Shown here: piece after piece, positions 43,223 to 52,443 of the stretch
How the letters are laid out: every line of letters begins with the position of its first letter
Numbering within the stretch: position 1 is the first letter of the stretch
Assembly (NCBI GenBank): GCA_022774325.1
Contig: JALFNN010000070.1
Location: 1-53,833 of the forward strand
Length of the DNA stretch: 53,833 nt
Source: a bacterium
Lineage (GTDB): Bacteria; Bacillota; Clostridia; Lachnospirales; Lachnospiraceae
Reading direction: 5' to 3'
The notes under the pieces: model-generated
Told to the model about the DNA's origin: nothing
Databases searched by the model: none
The model's input: the letters and a program-made list of their open reading frames with translations, nothing else
Made by a program: the position numbers and the translations under genes

Positions 43223-44574
43223 TGCTACAGACATTCCGTAAGGCATTTCAAATTGAAGATATACGGAAAAAAATACTGTATACCCTTGCGATGTTGTTTG
43301 TAGTACGCCTCGGGTCACAACTCCCTACCCCGGGAGTTGACCCGAACTACATTAAGGATTTCTTTGCAAATCAGACCGGTGAAACATTTAATTTCTTTAA
43401 TGCTTTCACCGGTGGTTCTTTTGAACAGATGTCCGTTTTCGCATTGAGTATTACACCGTATATTACTTCTTCCATTATCATGCAGCTCCTCACGATTGCA
43501 ATTCCGAAATTGGAAGAGATGCAGAAAGAGGGAGAAGACGGAAGAAAGAAAATTGCTACGATTACACGTTATGTAACAGTTGGTCTGGCTCTGATTGAAT
43601 CAACTGCCATGGCAGTTGGTTTTGGACGTCGGGGACTTCTGGAAGAATACAATTTTGTAAATGCAGCAATCGTAGTTCTGACACTGACAGCTGGTTCTGC
43701 ATTCTTGATGTGGATAGGTGAGAGAATTACGGAGAAGGGCGTAGGAAACGGAATTTCTATCGTTCTTTTAATTAATATTCTGTCGCGTGTACCAAGTGAT
43801 CTGACTACGTTGTATGAAACTTTTGTCAAAGGTAAAGGCCTTGCAAAAGGTGGGCTTGCGGCGCTTATCATTCTGGCAATTATTCTTGCACTTGTAGTGT
43901 TTACAGTTGTGCTGCAGGATGCAGAAAGAAGAATTCCGGTTCAGTATTCTCAGAAAGTACAGGGAAGAAGAAGTGTTGGCGGACAGTCAACAAATATTCC
44001 GCTTAAAGTAAATACAGCAGGAGTTATTCCGGTTATTTTTGCTTCATCTATTATGCAGTTTCCAATTGTAATTGCTTCTTTTTTAGGAAAAGGCAATGGA
44101 ACTGGCATTGGAAGTGAAATACTTCGTGGATTAAATTCAGGAAACTGGTGTAACCCGTCTCATCTTCAATATTCATGGGGATTGATCGTATACATTGCAT
44201 TGACAGTATTTTTTGCATATTTCTATACGAGCATTACATTTAACCCACTTGAAATTGCGAATAATATGAAGAAAAGCGGCGGATTTATTCCAGGTATTCG
44301 TCCTGGTAAGCCTACTGTAGATTATCTGACGAAGATTTTAAATTATATTATCTTTATCGGTGCGTGTGGTCTTGTAATTGTGCAGGTGATTCCGTTCTTC
44401 TTTAATGGAGTATTTGGAGCGCAGGTATCGTTCGGTGGAACATCTTTGATCATTATTATTGGTGTTGTACTTGAAACTGTGAAACAAATTGAATCACAGA
44501 TGCTCGTACGAAACTATACAGGATTTTTAAATAACAAAGGAAATGCAATGAAGAACAGTTTCCTTGGATTTTAG
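43222..44574 (+). CDS. secY: Protein translocase subunit SecY
   Basis: 450 aa, ten transmembrane helices forming the Sec channel. The plug follows helix 1, and the GGQSTNIPLKVNTAGVIPVIFASS and NPxEIANNMKKSGGFIPGIRPG loops (SecA contact) are complete. Overlaps rplO by one base. Confidence 0.99.
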   Translation: MLQTFRKAFQIEDIRKKILYTLAMLFVVRLGSQLPTPGVDPNYIKDFFANQTGETFNFFNAFTGGSFEQMSVFALSITPYITSSIIMQLLTIAIPKLEEMQKEGEDGRKKIATITRYVTVGLALIESTAMAVGFGRRGLLEEYNFVNAAIVVLTLTAGSAFLMWIGERITEKGVGNGISIVLLINILSRVPSDLTTLYETFVKGKGLAKGGLAALIILAIILALVVFTVVLQDAERRIPVQYSQKVQGRRSVGGQSTNIPLKVNTAGVIPVIFASSIMQFPIVIASFLGKGNGTGIGSEILRGLNSGNWCNPSHLQYSWGLIVYIALTVFFAYFYTSITFNPLEIANNMKKSGGFIPGIRPGKPTVDYLTKILNYIIFIGACGLVIVQVIPFFFNGVFGAQVSFGGTSLIIIIGVVLETVKQIESQMLVRNYTGFLNNKGNAMKNSFLGF

Positions 44575-44583
44575 AACACAGTG

Positions 44584-44628
44584 GCTCGTTGTTGTTTATC
44601 ATTACATAATAGATAAATTGCAACGAGC
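44584..44628 (+). other. Hairpin between secY and adk
   Basis: GCTCGTTG (44584-44591) pairs with CAACGAGC (44621-44628), and TTTATC with GATAAA inside. Only weak T-richness follows, so it is probably an attenuating or processing hairpin. Confidence 0.55.
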
Positions 44629-44660
44629 TATTTGAACATGTTAAAAAAGGAGGTAGCAGT

Positions 44661-45305
44661 ATGAAGATTATTATGTTAGGTGCTCCTGGAGCAGGAAAAG
44701 GAACTCAGGCTAAGAAAATAGCGGCAAAATATGGAATTCCGCATATTTCAACCGGAGATATTTTCAGGGCAAATATCAAAAACGGTACGGAACTTGGAAA
44801 GAAAGCAAAGACTTATATGGATCAGGGACTTCTCGTTCCGGACGAACTTGTTGTGGATCTTGTAGTAGATCGTGTCAATCAAGAAGATTGTGAGAATGGA
44901 TATGTACTTGACGGTTTTCCGAGAACAATTCCTCAGGCAGAAGCACTGGATAAAGCGCTTGCTGCCCAGGGACAGAAAATGGATTATGCTATCGATGTAG
45001 ATGTTCCGGATGAAAATATTGTTCGCCGCATGGGCGGAAGACGCGCCTGTGTGGGATGTGGCGCTACATATCATCTTGAATATGCACCGACCAGACAGGA
45101 AGGAATTTGTGATGTATGTGGCGGTGAATTAATTCTGCGTGATGATGATAAACCGGAGACTGTTCTGAAACGTCTTGGCGTATATCATGAACAGACACAG
45201 CCGCTGATCGAGTATTATACGAATCAAGGCATTTTAAAAACTGTAGATGGAACAGTAGATATGGAAGACGTATTTGCTGCCATTGTTTCTATCTTGGGAG
45301 AATAG
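44661..45305 (+). CDS. adk: Adenylate kinase
   Basis: 214 aa; P-loop GAPGAGKGT (7-15), and a zinc LID with Cys130, Cys133, Cys150 and Cys153, as in Gram-positive enzymes. Interconverts ATP + AMP and 2 ADP. Starts with AAGGAGGTAG after the hairpin. Confidence 0.99.
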   Translation: MKIIMLGAPGAGKGTQAKKIAAKYGIPHISTGDIFRANIKNGTELGKKAKTYMDQGLLVPDELVVDLVVDRVNQEDCENGYVLDGFPRTIPQAEALDKALAAQGQKMDYAIDVDVPDENIVRRMGGRRACVGCGATYHLEYAPTRQEGICDVCGGELILRDDDKPETVLKRLGVYHEQTQPLIEYYTNQGILKTVDGTVDMEDVFAAIVSILGE

Positions 45306-45308
45306 CTC

Positions 45309-46073
45309 ATGGCAATTACGATTAAATCAGAAAGAGAAATTGAACTGATGACCCAGGCCGGAAGGATTCTGGAAATCGTACATGAGGAGATGGAAAAAGC
45401 ATTAAAGCCGGGAATGACAACACTGGACATTGATGCAATTGGAGAGGAAGTGATTCGCAGCTACGGCTGCGAACCTTCTTTCCTGAATTATAACGGGTAT
45501 CCTGCATCTATCTGCGTATCGGTTAATGAAGAAGTTGTTCATGGAATTCCATCACGAAATCGGATCATTCAGGAGGGAGACATTGTAAGTCTGGATGCGG
45601 GACTTATTTATAAGGGGTATCATTCAGATGCGGCAAGGACGCATGCAGTAGGAGAAATCAGTGAAGAAGCAAAAAAACTGATCGAAGTGACCAGACAAAG
45701 CTTTTTTGAAGGAATAAAATATGCAAAAGAAGGCAATTATTTATTTGAGATTTCCGGTGCAATAGGAAGATATGCTGCCGGATTTGGTTATGGAGTAGTA
45801 AGGGAACTTTGCGGACACGGAATCGGAACCCACCTGCATGAAGATCCTGAAATCCCGAACTTTCCGATGATGAGACGCGGACCTAAATTAAAAGCCGGAA
45901 TGACCCTTGCGATCGAGCCTATGATCAATCTTGGTACTGAGAAAGTCAGATGGCTGGATGATGATTGGACGGTTGTGACGCGAGATGGGAAGCTTTCGGC
46001 ACATTATGAGAATACAGTGCTGATTACAAAGGGAGAGCCCATACTTTTGACACTTGGCGGCAAAATAAAGTAA
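45309..46073 (+). CDS. map: Methionine aminopeptidase, type I
   Basis: 254 aa. Dinuclear metal ligands are in SLDAGLIYKGYHSDAART (two Asp), GHGIGTHLHE (His), AIEPM (Glu) and HYENTVLIT (Glu). Removes N-terminal Met. Only 3 bases after adk. Confidence 0.98.
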   Translation: MAITIKSEREIELMTQAGRILEIVHEEMEKALKPGMTTLDIDAIGEEVIRSYGCEPSFLNYNGYPASICVSVNEEVVHGIPSRNRIIQEGDIVSLDAGLIYKGYHSDAARTHAVGEISEEAKKLIEVTRQSFFEGIKYAKEGNYLFEISGAIGRYAAGFGYGVVRELCGHGIGTHLHEDPEIPNFPMMRRGPKLKAGMTLAIEPMINLGTEKVRWLDDDWTVVTRDGKLSAHYENTVLITKGEPILLTLGGKIK

Positions 46074-46084
46074 ATCTGTGTAAC

Positions 46085-46369
46085 ATGATGAGGCGCGAAG
46101 ATATGGAAAGATGGGAAGAAGGTATGCTTGCCAGGTCACTGGCGGGGCATGATAAAGAAAAAGTTTATGTCATTACTAAGATAGAAGATGCATATGTATA
46201 TCTGTCAGACGGAAAAAACAGAAAAACAGATAATCCAAAAAAGAAAAAGAAAAAGCATGTGCAGCTTATTCGGATAAAACATGAAATTAATTCAGCAGAT
46301 GATGAAAAAGTAAAAAGGATATTGAAAGAGTACAGTAAATCACTGACAGGAATGAAGGAGGAATCTTAA
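46085..46369 (+). CDS. KOW-domain RNA-binding protein (L14e-like)
   Basis: 94 aa. [45 protein letters not shown]-type KOW core with a lysine-rich run and a charged helical tail; regular companion of map and infA in Clostridia. Two adjacent ATGs (46085, 46088) are possible. It probably binds rRNA or mRNA; function not established. Ends one base before infA. Confidence 0.8.
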   Translation: MMRREDMERWEEGMLARSLAGHDKEKVYVITKIEDAYVYLSDGKNRKTDNPKKKKKKHVQLIRIKHEINSADDEKVKRILKEYSKSLTGMKEES

Positions 46370-46370
46370 T

Positions 46371-46589
46371 ATGTCAAAGGCAGATGTAATTGAAATTGAA
46401 GGGACGGTTGTTGAAAAACTTCCAAACGCAATGTTTCAGGTAGAACTCGAAAATGGTCATCAGGTCCTGGCACATATCAGCGGAAAGCTTCGTATGAATT
46501 TTATTAAAATTTTACCGGGAGATAAAGTAACATTGGAACTTTCGCCATATGATTTATCAAAAGGAAGAATTATCTGGAGAGATAAGTAA
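46371..46589 (+). CDS. infA: Translation initiation factor IF-1
   Basis: 72 aa; single S1/OB domain ([22 protein letters not shown] ... [21 protein letters not shown]). Binds the 30S A site at initiation. AAGGAGGAAT precedes ATG 46371. Confidence 0.99.
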   Translation: MSKADVIEIEGTVVEKLPNAMFQVELENGHQVLAHISGKLRMNFIKILPGDKVTLELSPYDLSKGRIIWRDK

Positions 46590-46597
46590 AATAACTA

Positions 46598-46627
46598 TTG
46601 ACTTTATATTTTGTGTAATGCTATAAT
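46598..46627 (+). promoter_or_regulatory. Internal promoter for rpmJ and the alpha operon
   Basis: TTGACT (46598-46603), 18 bases, perfect TATAAT (46622-46627). The transcript would start near 46634; a CTGTC/GACAG hairpin lies in the leader before rpmJ. Confidence 0.75.
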
Positions 46628-46706
46628 ATTAGGCGAACTGCTGTCGGGTATTAATAGACAGTGGTGGGAAAATGCAAACTGGCAAGGTATGAAAGGAGGA
46701 TTTGAC

Positions 46707-46820
46707 ATGAAGGTTAGATCATCAGTAAAACCGATTTGCGAAAAATGCAAAGTTATCAAGAGAAAAGGAAGCGTCAGAATTATCTGCGAAAATCCGAAAC
46801 ATAAACAGCGTCAGGGATAA
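46707..46820 (+). CDS. rpmJ: 50S ribosomal protein L36, zinc type
   Basis: 37 aa from ATG 46707 (AAAGGAGG upstream; a longer upstream frame is not a gene). Zinc form with [22 protein letters not shown]. Very basic. Confidence 0.98.
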   Translation: MKVRSSVKPICEKCKVIKRKGSVRIICENPKHKQRQG

Positions 46821-47143
46821 TGACGAATGTTTATAATGAATTAGGCGGCTGATAGCACGATACGCCTGGAAGTGTGTAGGGCGTTGGATGCTATTTCAAA
46901 TATACAGGGAAACACCCCATCTGCCATAAAGCTAAAGCGGTGGTTTCAAGTATATTGCTTACAATACCGGCGGTCATTAGCCGATAGATCGGTTGCCGGA
47001 AAGGATGCGAATACCGACGCATCTGGGCTGGTATATCGGACAAGTCATGTAAGGTGAAGGAATGTCCGGTAGGGTGCTTTTGATAACGGGATACCCTCAG
47101 CCTCAATTTAAGACAGTATCAAAAAATGAATCAAATGGAGGAA
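46821..47143 (+). promoter_or_regulatory. Long structured leader between rpmJ and rpsM
   Basis: 330 bases without a gene inside a dense operon. Complementary segments: ATAGCA (46852-46857) with TGCTAT (46889-46894), enclosing ACGCC (46862-46866) with GGCGT (46880-46884); an alternative AGGCG (46843-46847) with CGCCT (46863-46867); CCGGC (46967-46971) with GCCGG (46995-46999) enclosing GCCGA/TCGGT; GATGCG (47004-47009) with CGCATC (47018-47023); ATCGGACA (47035-47042) with TGTCCGGT (47063-47070); AGGGT with ACCCT (47071-47097). Probably an autoregulatory RNA for the S13-S11-S4 genes; the binding protein is unknown. Confidence 0.6.
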
Positions 47144-47150
47144 ATCACAA

Positions 47151-47519
47151 ATGGCTCGTATTGCAGGTGTAGACTTACCAAGAGACAAACGTGTAGAAAT
47201 CGGATTGACTTATATCTACGGAATCGGTAGAACAAGTTCAAACCGTATTCTTGCAGAAGCTGGAGTTAATCCAGATACCCGCTGCAGAGACTTAACAGAT
47301 GACGAAGTTAAGAAAATCAGTGCAGTAATCGACGAAACTCAGATGGTAGAAGGTGATCTCCGCAGAGAGATCGCGCTGAACATCAAGAGACTTCAGGAAA
47401 TCGGATGCTATAGAGGAATCCGTCACAGAAAAGGACTTCCTGTTCGTGGTCAGAAGACAAAGACGAATGCAAGAACAAGAAAAGGTCCGAAGAGAACAGT
47501 TGCAAACAAAAAGAAATAA
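47151..47519 (+). CDS. rpsM: 30S ribosomal protein S13
   Basis: 122 aa; [21 protein letters not shown] start, [13 protein letters not shown] helix-hairpin and basic tail [15 protein letters not shown]. Contacts tRNA and 50S. First gene of the alpha block, behind the long leader. Confidence 0.99.
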   Translation: MARIAGVDLPRDKRVEIGLTYIYGIGRTSSNRILAEAGVNPDTRCRDLTDDEVKKISAVIDETQMVEGDLRREIALNIKRLQEIGCYRGIRHRKGLPVRGQKTKTNARTRKGPKRTVANKKK

Positions 47520-47568
47520 TTTGAGAAACAGATAACAGTATAATAGGAAAGTGTAGGTTAGTTTTATT

Positions 47569-47964
47569 ATGGCTAAAAAAGTTACAAAAAAAGTGACAAA
47601 AAAACGTGTCAAGAAAAACGTTGAACGCGGACAGGCACATATCCAGTCATCTTTCAATAATACAATCGTTACTTTGACAGATGCTCAGGGAAATGCTTTA
47701 TCATGGGCAAGTGCAGGTGGTCTGGGATTTAGAGGTTCAAGGAAATCTACTCCTTATGCAGCTCAGATGGCAGCAGAGACGGCAGCTAAAGCAGCTTTAG
47801 TTCATGGTCTTAAATCAGTAGATGTATTCGTAAAAGGACCTGGTTCAGGAAGAGAAGCAGCAATCCGTGCACTTCAGGCATGCGGAATTGATGTAACAAG
47901 CATCAGAGACGTAACACCGGTACCGCACAATGGATGCCGCCCACCGAAGAGAAGAAGAGTCTAG
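47569..47964 (+). CDS. rpsK: 30S ribosomal protein S11
   Basis: 131 aa; lysine-rich N-terminus then [26 protein letters not shown] and [10 protein letters not shown] end. Platform protein. The ribosome site is weak (GAAAGTG) for this cluster. Confidence 0.99.
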   Translation: MAKKVTKKVTKKRVKKNVERGQAHIQSSFNNTIVTLTDAQGNALSWASAGGLGFRGSRKSTPYAAQMAAETAAKAALVHGLKSVDVFVKGPGSGREAAIRALQACGIDVTSIRDVTPVPHNGCRPPKRRRV

Positions 47965-47991
47965 TCGAATTATTATAGGAGGATAAAGAGC

Positions 47992-48585
47992 ATGGCAGTA
48001 AATAGAGTTCCGGTTCTGAAAAGATGCCGTTCGTTAGGAATGGATCCGGTATATTTAGGAATTGATAAAAAGTCTAACAGACAGTTGAAAAGATCTAATA
48101 GAAAAATGAGCGAGTATGGTCTGCAGTTACGCGAGAAGCAGAAAGCTAAATTTATCTATGGTGTATTAGAGAAACCTTTCAGAAACTACTTTGAAAGAGC
48201 AGATCGTATGAAAGGTATGACAGGTGATAACCTGATGGTTCTTCTTGAATCAAGACTGGATAACGTAATTTTCCGTCTCGGATTTGCCAGAACAAGACGT
48301 GAAGCAAGACAGATTGTGGATCATAAGCATGTACTTGTGAATGGAAAACAGGTAAACATTCCATCATACCAGATCAAAGCCGGTGATGTTATCGAAATCA
48401 AAGAAGGAAAGAAGAGCCTTCAGAGATACAAAGACATTATGGAAGTGACTGCTGGACGCATGGTTCCGGATTGGCTTGAAGCAGATCCGGAAGCTTTAAA
48501 GGGAACGGTAAAAGAACTTCCGCTTCGCGAAGCAATTGATGTTCCGGTAGACGAAATGATGATTGTCGAGTTATATTCTAAATAA
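47992..48585 (+). CDS. rpsD: 30S ribosomal protein S4, zinc-free form
   Basis: 197 aa. S4 domain (SRLDNVIFRLGFARTRREARQIVDH); the N-terminus lacks the four-Cys zinc site and keeps only one Cys (Cys12), so it is the C-minus form. S4 is a classic translational repressor in other bacteria and is a candidate binder for the rpsM leader. Confidence 0.98.
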   Translation: MAVNRVPVLKRCRSLGMDPVYLGIDKKSNRQLKRSNRKMSEYGLQLREKQKAKFIYGVLEKPFRNYFERADRMKGMTGDNLMVLLESRLDNVIFRLGFARTRREARQIVDHKHVLVNGKQVNIPSYQIKAGDVIEIKEGKKSLQRYKDIMEVTAGRMVPDWLEADPEALKGTVKELPLREAIDVPVDEMMIVELYSK

Positions 48586-48612
48586 AACGCATTCATTTAA
48601 GAAGATGCAGTA

Positions 48613-48643
48613 CTTAACGAACCTGATTTTCGGGTTCGTTAAG
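48613..48643 (+). promoter_or_regulatory. 11-bp hairpin in the rpoA leader
   Basis: CTTAACGAACC (48613-48623) pairs perfectly with GGTTCGTTAAG (48633-48643) around a 9-base loop. No T-run follows. It lies in the 155-base rpsD-rpoA gap and could attenuate or process the mRNA so that rpoA is set apart from the ribosomal genes. Confidence 0.6.
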
Positions 48644-48740
48644 GTGCTGTTGAAAAGAATACCCGGCTATCCTGCAGGGAGGAGGGTCCGGGACAAAGCA
48701 ACCCTCAACATTCAAAAACCCATAAGGAGGGACCAAAATA

Positions 48741-49700
48741 GTGTTTGATTTTAATAAACCAAATATTGAAATTACAGAAATTTCTGAAGATAAAAAATAT
48801 GGCAGATTCGTAGTAGAACCTTTGGAAAGAGGATATGGTACGACGTTGGGTAACTCTTTGAGAAGAATTATGCTTTCTTCTTTACCGGGTGCAGCAATCA
48901 GCCAGATTAAAATCGACGGTGTACTGCATGAATTCAGCTCCATTCCTGGAGTTAAGGAAGATGTAACTGAAATCATCATGAATTTGAAATCCCTGGCAAT
49001 CAAGAATACTTCCGAAACAGATGAACCGAAAACGGCTTATATTGAGTTTGAAGGTGAAGGTGTCGTAACGGGAGCAGATATTCAGGCTGATTCTGATATT
49101 GAAATCATGAATCCTGATACAGTGATTGCTACATTGAATGGCGGAACTGACAGCAAACTTTACATGGAACTGACCATTACAAAGGGAAGGGGATATGTGG
49201 GCGCTGACAAGAATAAGACGGAAGATATGCCGATTGGCGTGATTCCGATTGATTCCATTTACACCCCGGTTGAACGTGTAAACCTTACAGTACAGAATAC
49301 GCGTGTTGGCCAGATCACAGATTTTGATAAGCTTACGTTGGATGTATGGACTAATGGAACACTTTTGCCGGATGAAGCAGTCAGTCTGGCAGCAAAAGTA
49401 CTCAATGAACATCTGAAATTATTTATTGATCTTTCTGAAGTAGCTCAGGCTGCAGAAGTTATGATTGAAAAAGAAGATGATGAAAAAGAAAAAGTACTTG
49501 AAATGAGTATTGATGAACTTGAACTTTCAGTACGTTCATACAATTGTCTGAAGAGAGCAGGTATCAATACGGTAGAAGAACTTACAAACAGAACGCCTGA
49601 AGATATGATGAAAGTTCGTAACCTCGGACGTAAATCACTCGAAGAAGTTCTGGCTAAATTAAAAGAACTTGGCTTGGAATTAAGTCAGGGAGAGGAATAG
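48741..49700 (+). CDS. rpoA: RNA polymerase alpha subunit
   Basis: 319 aa from GTG 48741, AAGGAGGG upstream. N-terminal assembly domain (1-230) with [21 protein letters not shown], and C-terminal DNA/activator-binding domain (250-310) with [19 protein letters not shown] and [11 protein letters not shown]. An acidic/lysine linker joins them. Confidence 0.99.
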   Translation: MFDFNKPNIEITEISEDKKYGRFVVEPLERGYGTTLGNSLRRIMLSSLPGAAISQIKIDGVLHEFSSIPGVKEDVTEIIMNLKSLAIKNTSETDEPKTAYIEFEGEGVVTGADIQADSDIEIMNPDTVIATLNGGTDSKLYMELTITKGRGYVGADKNKTEDMPIGVIPIDSIYTPVERVNLTVQNTRVGQITDFDKLTLDVWTNGTLLPDEAVSLAAKVLNEHLKLFIDLSEVAQAAEVMIEKEDDEKEKVLEMSIDELELSVRSYNCLKRAGINTVEELTNRTPEDMMKVRNLGRKSLEEVLAKLKELGLELSQGEE

Positions 49701-49801
49701 AGCATATGGCTCTGCCTTTCAGGTAACTATCTGGCTAGTAAGCCCGATGAAAGCATAACCAGATGGCATATCCCGGTAAGTCCAAAGAAGCACGTGATAT
49801 G
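49701..49801 (+). promoter_or_regulatory. Structured rplQ leader
   Basis: 127-base gap before rplQ with AGAGC/GCTCT at the rpoA stop, ATCTGG (49729-49734) with CCAGAT (49759-49764) and CATATC (49767-49772) with GATATG (49796-49801). The last helix lies just before the ribosome site. Confidence 0.5.
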
Positions 49802-49827
49802 TCCCAAATAAATGGAGGATTAAGAAA

Positions 49828-50364
49828 ATGGCAAAATATAGAAAACTTGGCAGAACATCAAGTCAGAGAAAAGCTTTATTAAGAAATCAGGTAACGATGT
49901 TACTTCAGCATGGAAAGATCAAAACAACAGAAGCTAAGGCAAAAGAAATCCGCAAGATTACAGAAGGCCTGATTGCTCTTGCTGTAAAAGAAAAAGATAA
50001 TTATGAAGAAGTAACTATCAAAGCGAAAGTTGCAAGAAAAGACAAAGACGGAAAGAGAGTAAAAGAAGTTGTTGACGGTAAGAGAGTAACCGTTTACGAT
50101 GAAGTTGAAAAGACAATCAAAAAGGATAATCCGTCACGACTTCATGCAAGACGTCAGATGCTCAAAGTTCTTTATCCTGTAACAGAAGTACCGACTGCTG
50201 CAGCAGGAAGAAGAAAAAATACGAAAGAAGTAGATCTTGTAGATAAACTGTTTACAGAAATTGCGCCGAAATATGCAGATCGTAATGGTGGATATACAAG
50301 AATTATTAAAATTGGACAGCGTAAAGGTGACGCTGCAATGGAAGTTCTTATCGAATTAGTATAG
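49828..50364 (+). CDS. rplQ: 50S ribosomal protein L17 with internal insertion
   Basis: 178 aa, about 58 longer than B. subtilis L17 (120). The start ([29 protein letters not shown]) and end ([30 protein letters not shown]) are normal. A lysine/aspartate-rich insert lies at about residues 53-100 ([23 protein letters not shown]...) before SRLHARRQM, plus a smaller one near [14 protein letters not shown]. Similar enlarged bL17 forms may be usual in this lineage, but I cannot confirm it here. Last gene of the cluster. Confidence 0.97.
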   Translation: MAKYRKLGRTSSQRKALLRNQVTMLLQHGKIKTTEAKAKEIRKITEGLIALAVKEKDNYEEVTIKAKVARKDKDGKRVKEVVDGKRVTVYDEVEKTIKKDNPSRLHARRQMLKVLYPVTEVPTAAAGRRKNTKEVDLVDKLFTEIAPKYADRNGGYTRIIKIGQRKGDAAMEVLIELV

Positions 50365-50383
50365 AACTTAACTATAAAAATGT

Positions 50384-50414
50384 GACCGCATATCATAATG
50401 ATGTGCGGTCTTTT
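50384..50414 (+). terminator. Terminator of the ribosomal cluster
   Basis: GACCGCATATCA (50384-50395) pairs with TGATGTGCGGTC (50399-50410, one G-T pair), then TTTT. A 14-base palindrome TTTCAAATTTGAAA (50412-50425) overlaps its end. Confidence 0.9.
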
Positions 50415-50451
50415 CAAATTTGAAATAATATTTGCGAAAGGGTGAACCTTG

Positions 50452-51477
50452 ATGAAATGGAAAACAGCTGCTCTTATGACGGCAATATGTTTAGCCTTTG
50501 CAATTTCAAAAATTGGACTTGGATGCACTGGAGAACGAAGAAATGGAAGTGGACAGCAGGAAGAATTTGATTATCTAATAACGGTAGGAATGGTTCAGGG
50601 AGGAGAGGACTCCGCGTGGAAAGAGGCAAATACAGAATCTTTTCAATCAATCTTTACAGAGGAAAACGGATATAGATTTTTATTTAAGGATGCCGGAAAT
50701 GATCAGGAAAAACAGATTGAGGCTATTCGTGCATTTGCGGAAGAAGGCGTGGACTATATTTTGTTGAATCCGGTTGCGGAAATGGGATGGGAAGAAGCAC
50801 TGGAAGACGTAAAACGCGCTGGAAGTTCCGTTATTCTTGTCAATCAGCAGGTTGATGAAAGCGATGCTTCCATGTATGAATGCTGGATTGGAAGTAACTA
50901 TGAAGAACAAGGTAAACAGGCACTGAAATGGCTTGAAGATCATCTGGATAAAGAAGATAAAGCCGAGGACGAAGAAGAATTGGACATTGCGATGATTCAG
51001 GGGAGTATCGGTTCGCCGGAGCAAATGGAGAGAGCGGAAGGATATCAGAAAATACTCGGAAAGCATTCAAACTGGAGAATCGTAGGACAGCAAACAGCTG
51101 AAAATGATAGAACAACTGCAAAAGAAGTCATGTTGATGTTTCTTGAAAATGAGGATAAAATAGATGTTGTTATAGCGGAAAACGATCAAATGGCCATGGG
51201 CGTAATTGATGCACTGGGAGAAAAAAATATGAGTTCAGGATCGGGCGGGGATGTCATTCTAATTTCTTTTGATGCGAGTAGAGAAGGCCTTGAAGCAGTG
51301 CAGGAAGGGAAAATCAATATATCTTTTGAATGTACACCTTTTCTAGCACCCAAAACAGCTGAAATTATTCAAAAATTAGAGGCAGGAATCAATATTGATA
51401 AAAAGCAATATGTGAAAGAAAGCTATTACGATATCAATAACGATCTTGAAGAAGTTATAGAAAAAAGATCATATTAA
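50452..51477 (+). CDS. Sugar-binding periplasmic-type lipoprotein (RbsB-like fold)
   Basis: 341 aa from ATG 50452. Hydrophobic signal (MKWKTAALMTAICLAFAISKIGLGC) with Cys25 as a possible lipid site, though IGLGC is a poor lipobox. The mature part has the type I binding-protein fold: TVGMVQGGEDSAWKEANTESFQ, DYILLNPVAEMGWEEAL and AIAENDQMAMGVIDAL motifs. Probably a xylose/ribose-type sensor or transport protein, but there is no permease next to it, so it may feed a distant transporter or sensor kinase. Confidence 0.8.
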   Translation: MKWKTAALMTAICLAFAISKIGLGCTGERRNGSGQQEEFDYLITVGMVQGGEDSAWKEANTESFQSIFTEENGYRFLFKDAGNDQEKQIEAIRAFAEEGVDYILLNPVAEMGWEEALEDVKRAGSSVILVNQQVDESDASMYECWIGSNYEEQGKQALKWLEDHLDKEDKAEDEEELDIAMIQGSIGSPEQMERAEGYQKILGKHSNWRIVGQQTAENDRTTAKEVMLMFLENEDKIDVVIAENDQMAMGVIDALGEKNMSSGSGGDVILISFDASREGLEAVQEGKINISFECTPFLAPKTAEIIQKLEAGINIDKKQYVKESYYDINNDLEEVIEKRSY

Positions 51478-51495
51478 ACTCTTTATTTCACATTC

Positions 51496-51524
51496 TTGAC
51501 TACGAAGAACTGTATGCTTATAAT
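51496..51524 (+). promoter_or_regulatory. Promoter of rpiB
   Basis: TTGACT (51496-51501), 17 bases, TATAAT (51519-51524): near consensus. Confidence 0.85.
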
Positions 51525-51574
51525 AAAAGTAGCTTGTAAAATCATTTTGAGTATGAAAAAAGGAGAATGTTAAT

Positions 51575-52018
51575 ATGAAAATAGGAGTTGCGAATGATCA
51601 TTCTGCTGTTGACATGAAAAAACAGGTCGTCGAATACCTGGTTGAGAAAGGTTACGAAGTCATAAACTACGGAACAGATTCATATGAAAGCTGCAATTAT
51701 CCCGAATACGGCGAAAAGATTGCGCATGCAGTTGTAAATGGAGAAGTTGAATTGGGAATTGCGATTTGCGGAACAGGTCTGGGAATTTCACTTGCTGCGA
51801 ATAAAGTACATGGTATTCGGGCTGCCGTATGTTCGGAACCATATACAGCAAGAATGGCAAGAGAACATAATAATGCGAATATACTTGCATTTGGTGCAAG
51901 AGTCATTGGTATAGAGACTGCAAAGATGATTCTTGATGAGTGGCTGAATGCAGAATTCAAGGGCGGACGTCATCAGGATCGAGTGGATATGATCATGGCG
52001 ATTGAAGAACGACAATAG
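51575..52018 (+). CDS. rpiB: Ribose 5-phosphate isomerase B
   Basis: 147 aa. RpiB/LacA fold; active Cys in IAICGTGLGISLAANK (about residue 66) and the NDHSAVDMKKQV start. Isomerises ribose-5-P and ribulose-5-P; homologues also act on allose- or galactose-6-P. Its own promoter and terminator make it monocistronic. Next to sugar-binding genes, it suits pentose use. Confidence 0.93.
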   Translation: MKIGVANDHSAVDMKKQVVEYLVEKGYEVINYGTDSYESCNYPEYGEKIAHAVVNGEVELGIAICGTGLGISLAANKVHGIRAAVCSEPYTARMAREHNNANILAFGARVIGIETAKMILDEWLNAEFKGGRHQDRVDMIMAIEERQ

Positions 52019-52053
52019 AATAGTAGTTGATATAGGAATAGAATATAAAAACT

Positions 52054-52103
52054 AAGCTGCAGAGCATCTGGAAAATATAAGAGAGATGTTTTGTGGCTTT
52101 TTT
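52054..52103 (+). terminator. Terminator of rpiB
   Basis: A 16-bp stem with four G-T pairs: AAGCTGCAGAGCATCT (52054-52069) with AGATGTTTTGTGGCTT (52084-52099), then TTTT. Confidence 0.8.
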
Positions 52104-52317
52104 AATAGAATTGTTTTGTATGTATGGATTAATACAGATTTTCTTAATAATATCATGTCAAGTAAAAAAACGTAGAAATAATACGATAGTTTTTGTACAT
52201 ATTTTGATGTATTGCCGCGAAAAAAATAAAATATGTATACATACAACTTATATACAAATAAATACAAGTTTAAAATTTGTACAAAAAGTTGTACTTGATT
52301 TTGTAATATATTACGTC

Positions 52318-52346
52318 TTGCTAAATGAAAAGTTGTGTTGTATATT
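52318..52346 (+). promoter_or_regulatory. Candidate promoter of the sugar ABC operon
   Basis: TTGCTA (52318-52323), 17 bases, TATATT (52341-52346). The gap 52104-52443 is very AT-rich and otherwise holds nothing I can assign. Confidence 0.45.
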
Positions 52347-52443
52347 AATACCATAAACAAAATTGATGAGACGGAAAACTATACAAATTCAACAAAAAAT
52401 TTATAATCCGCTCATTAAGAGAATTTAAAGGAGGAAAAGAAGC

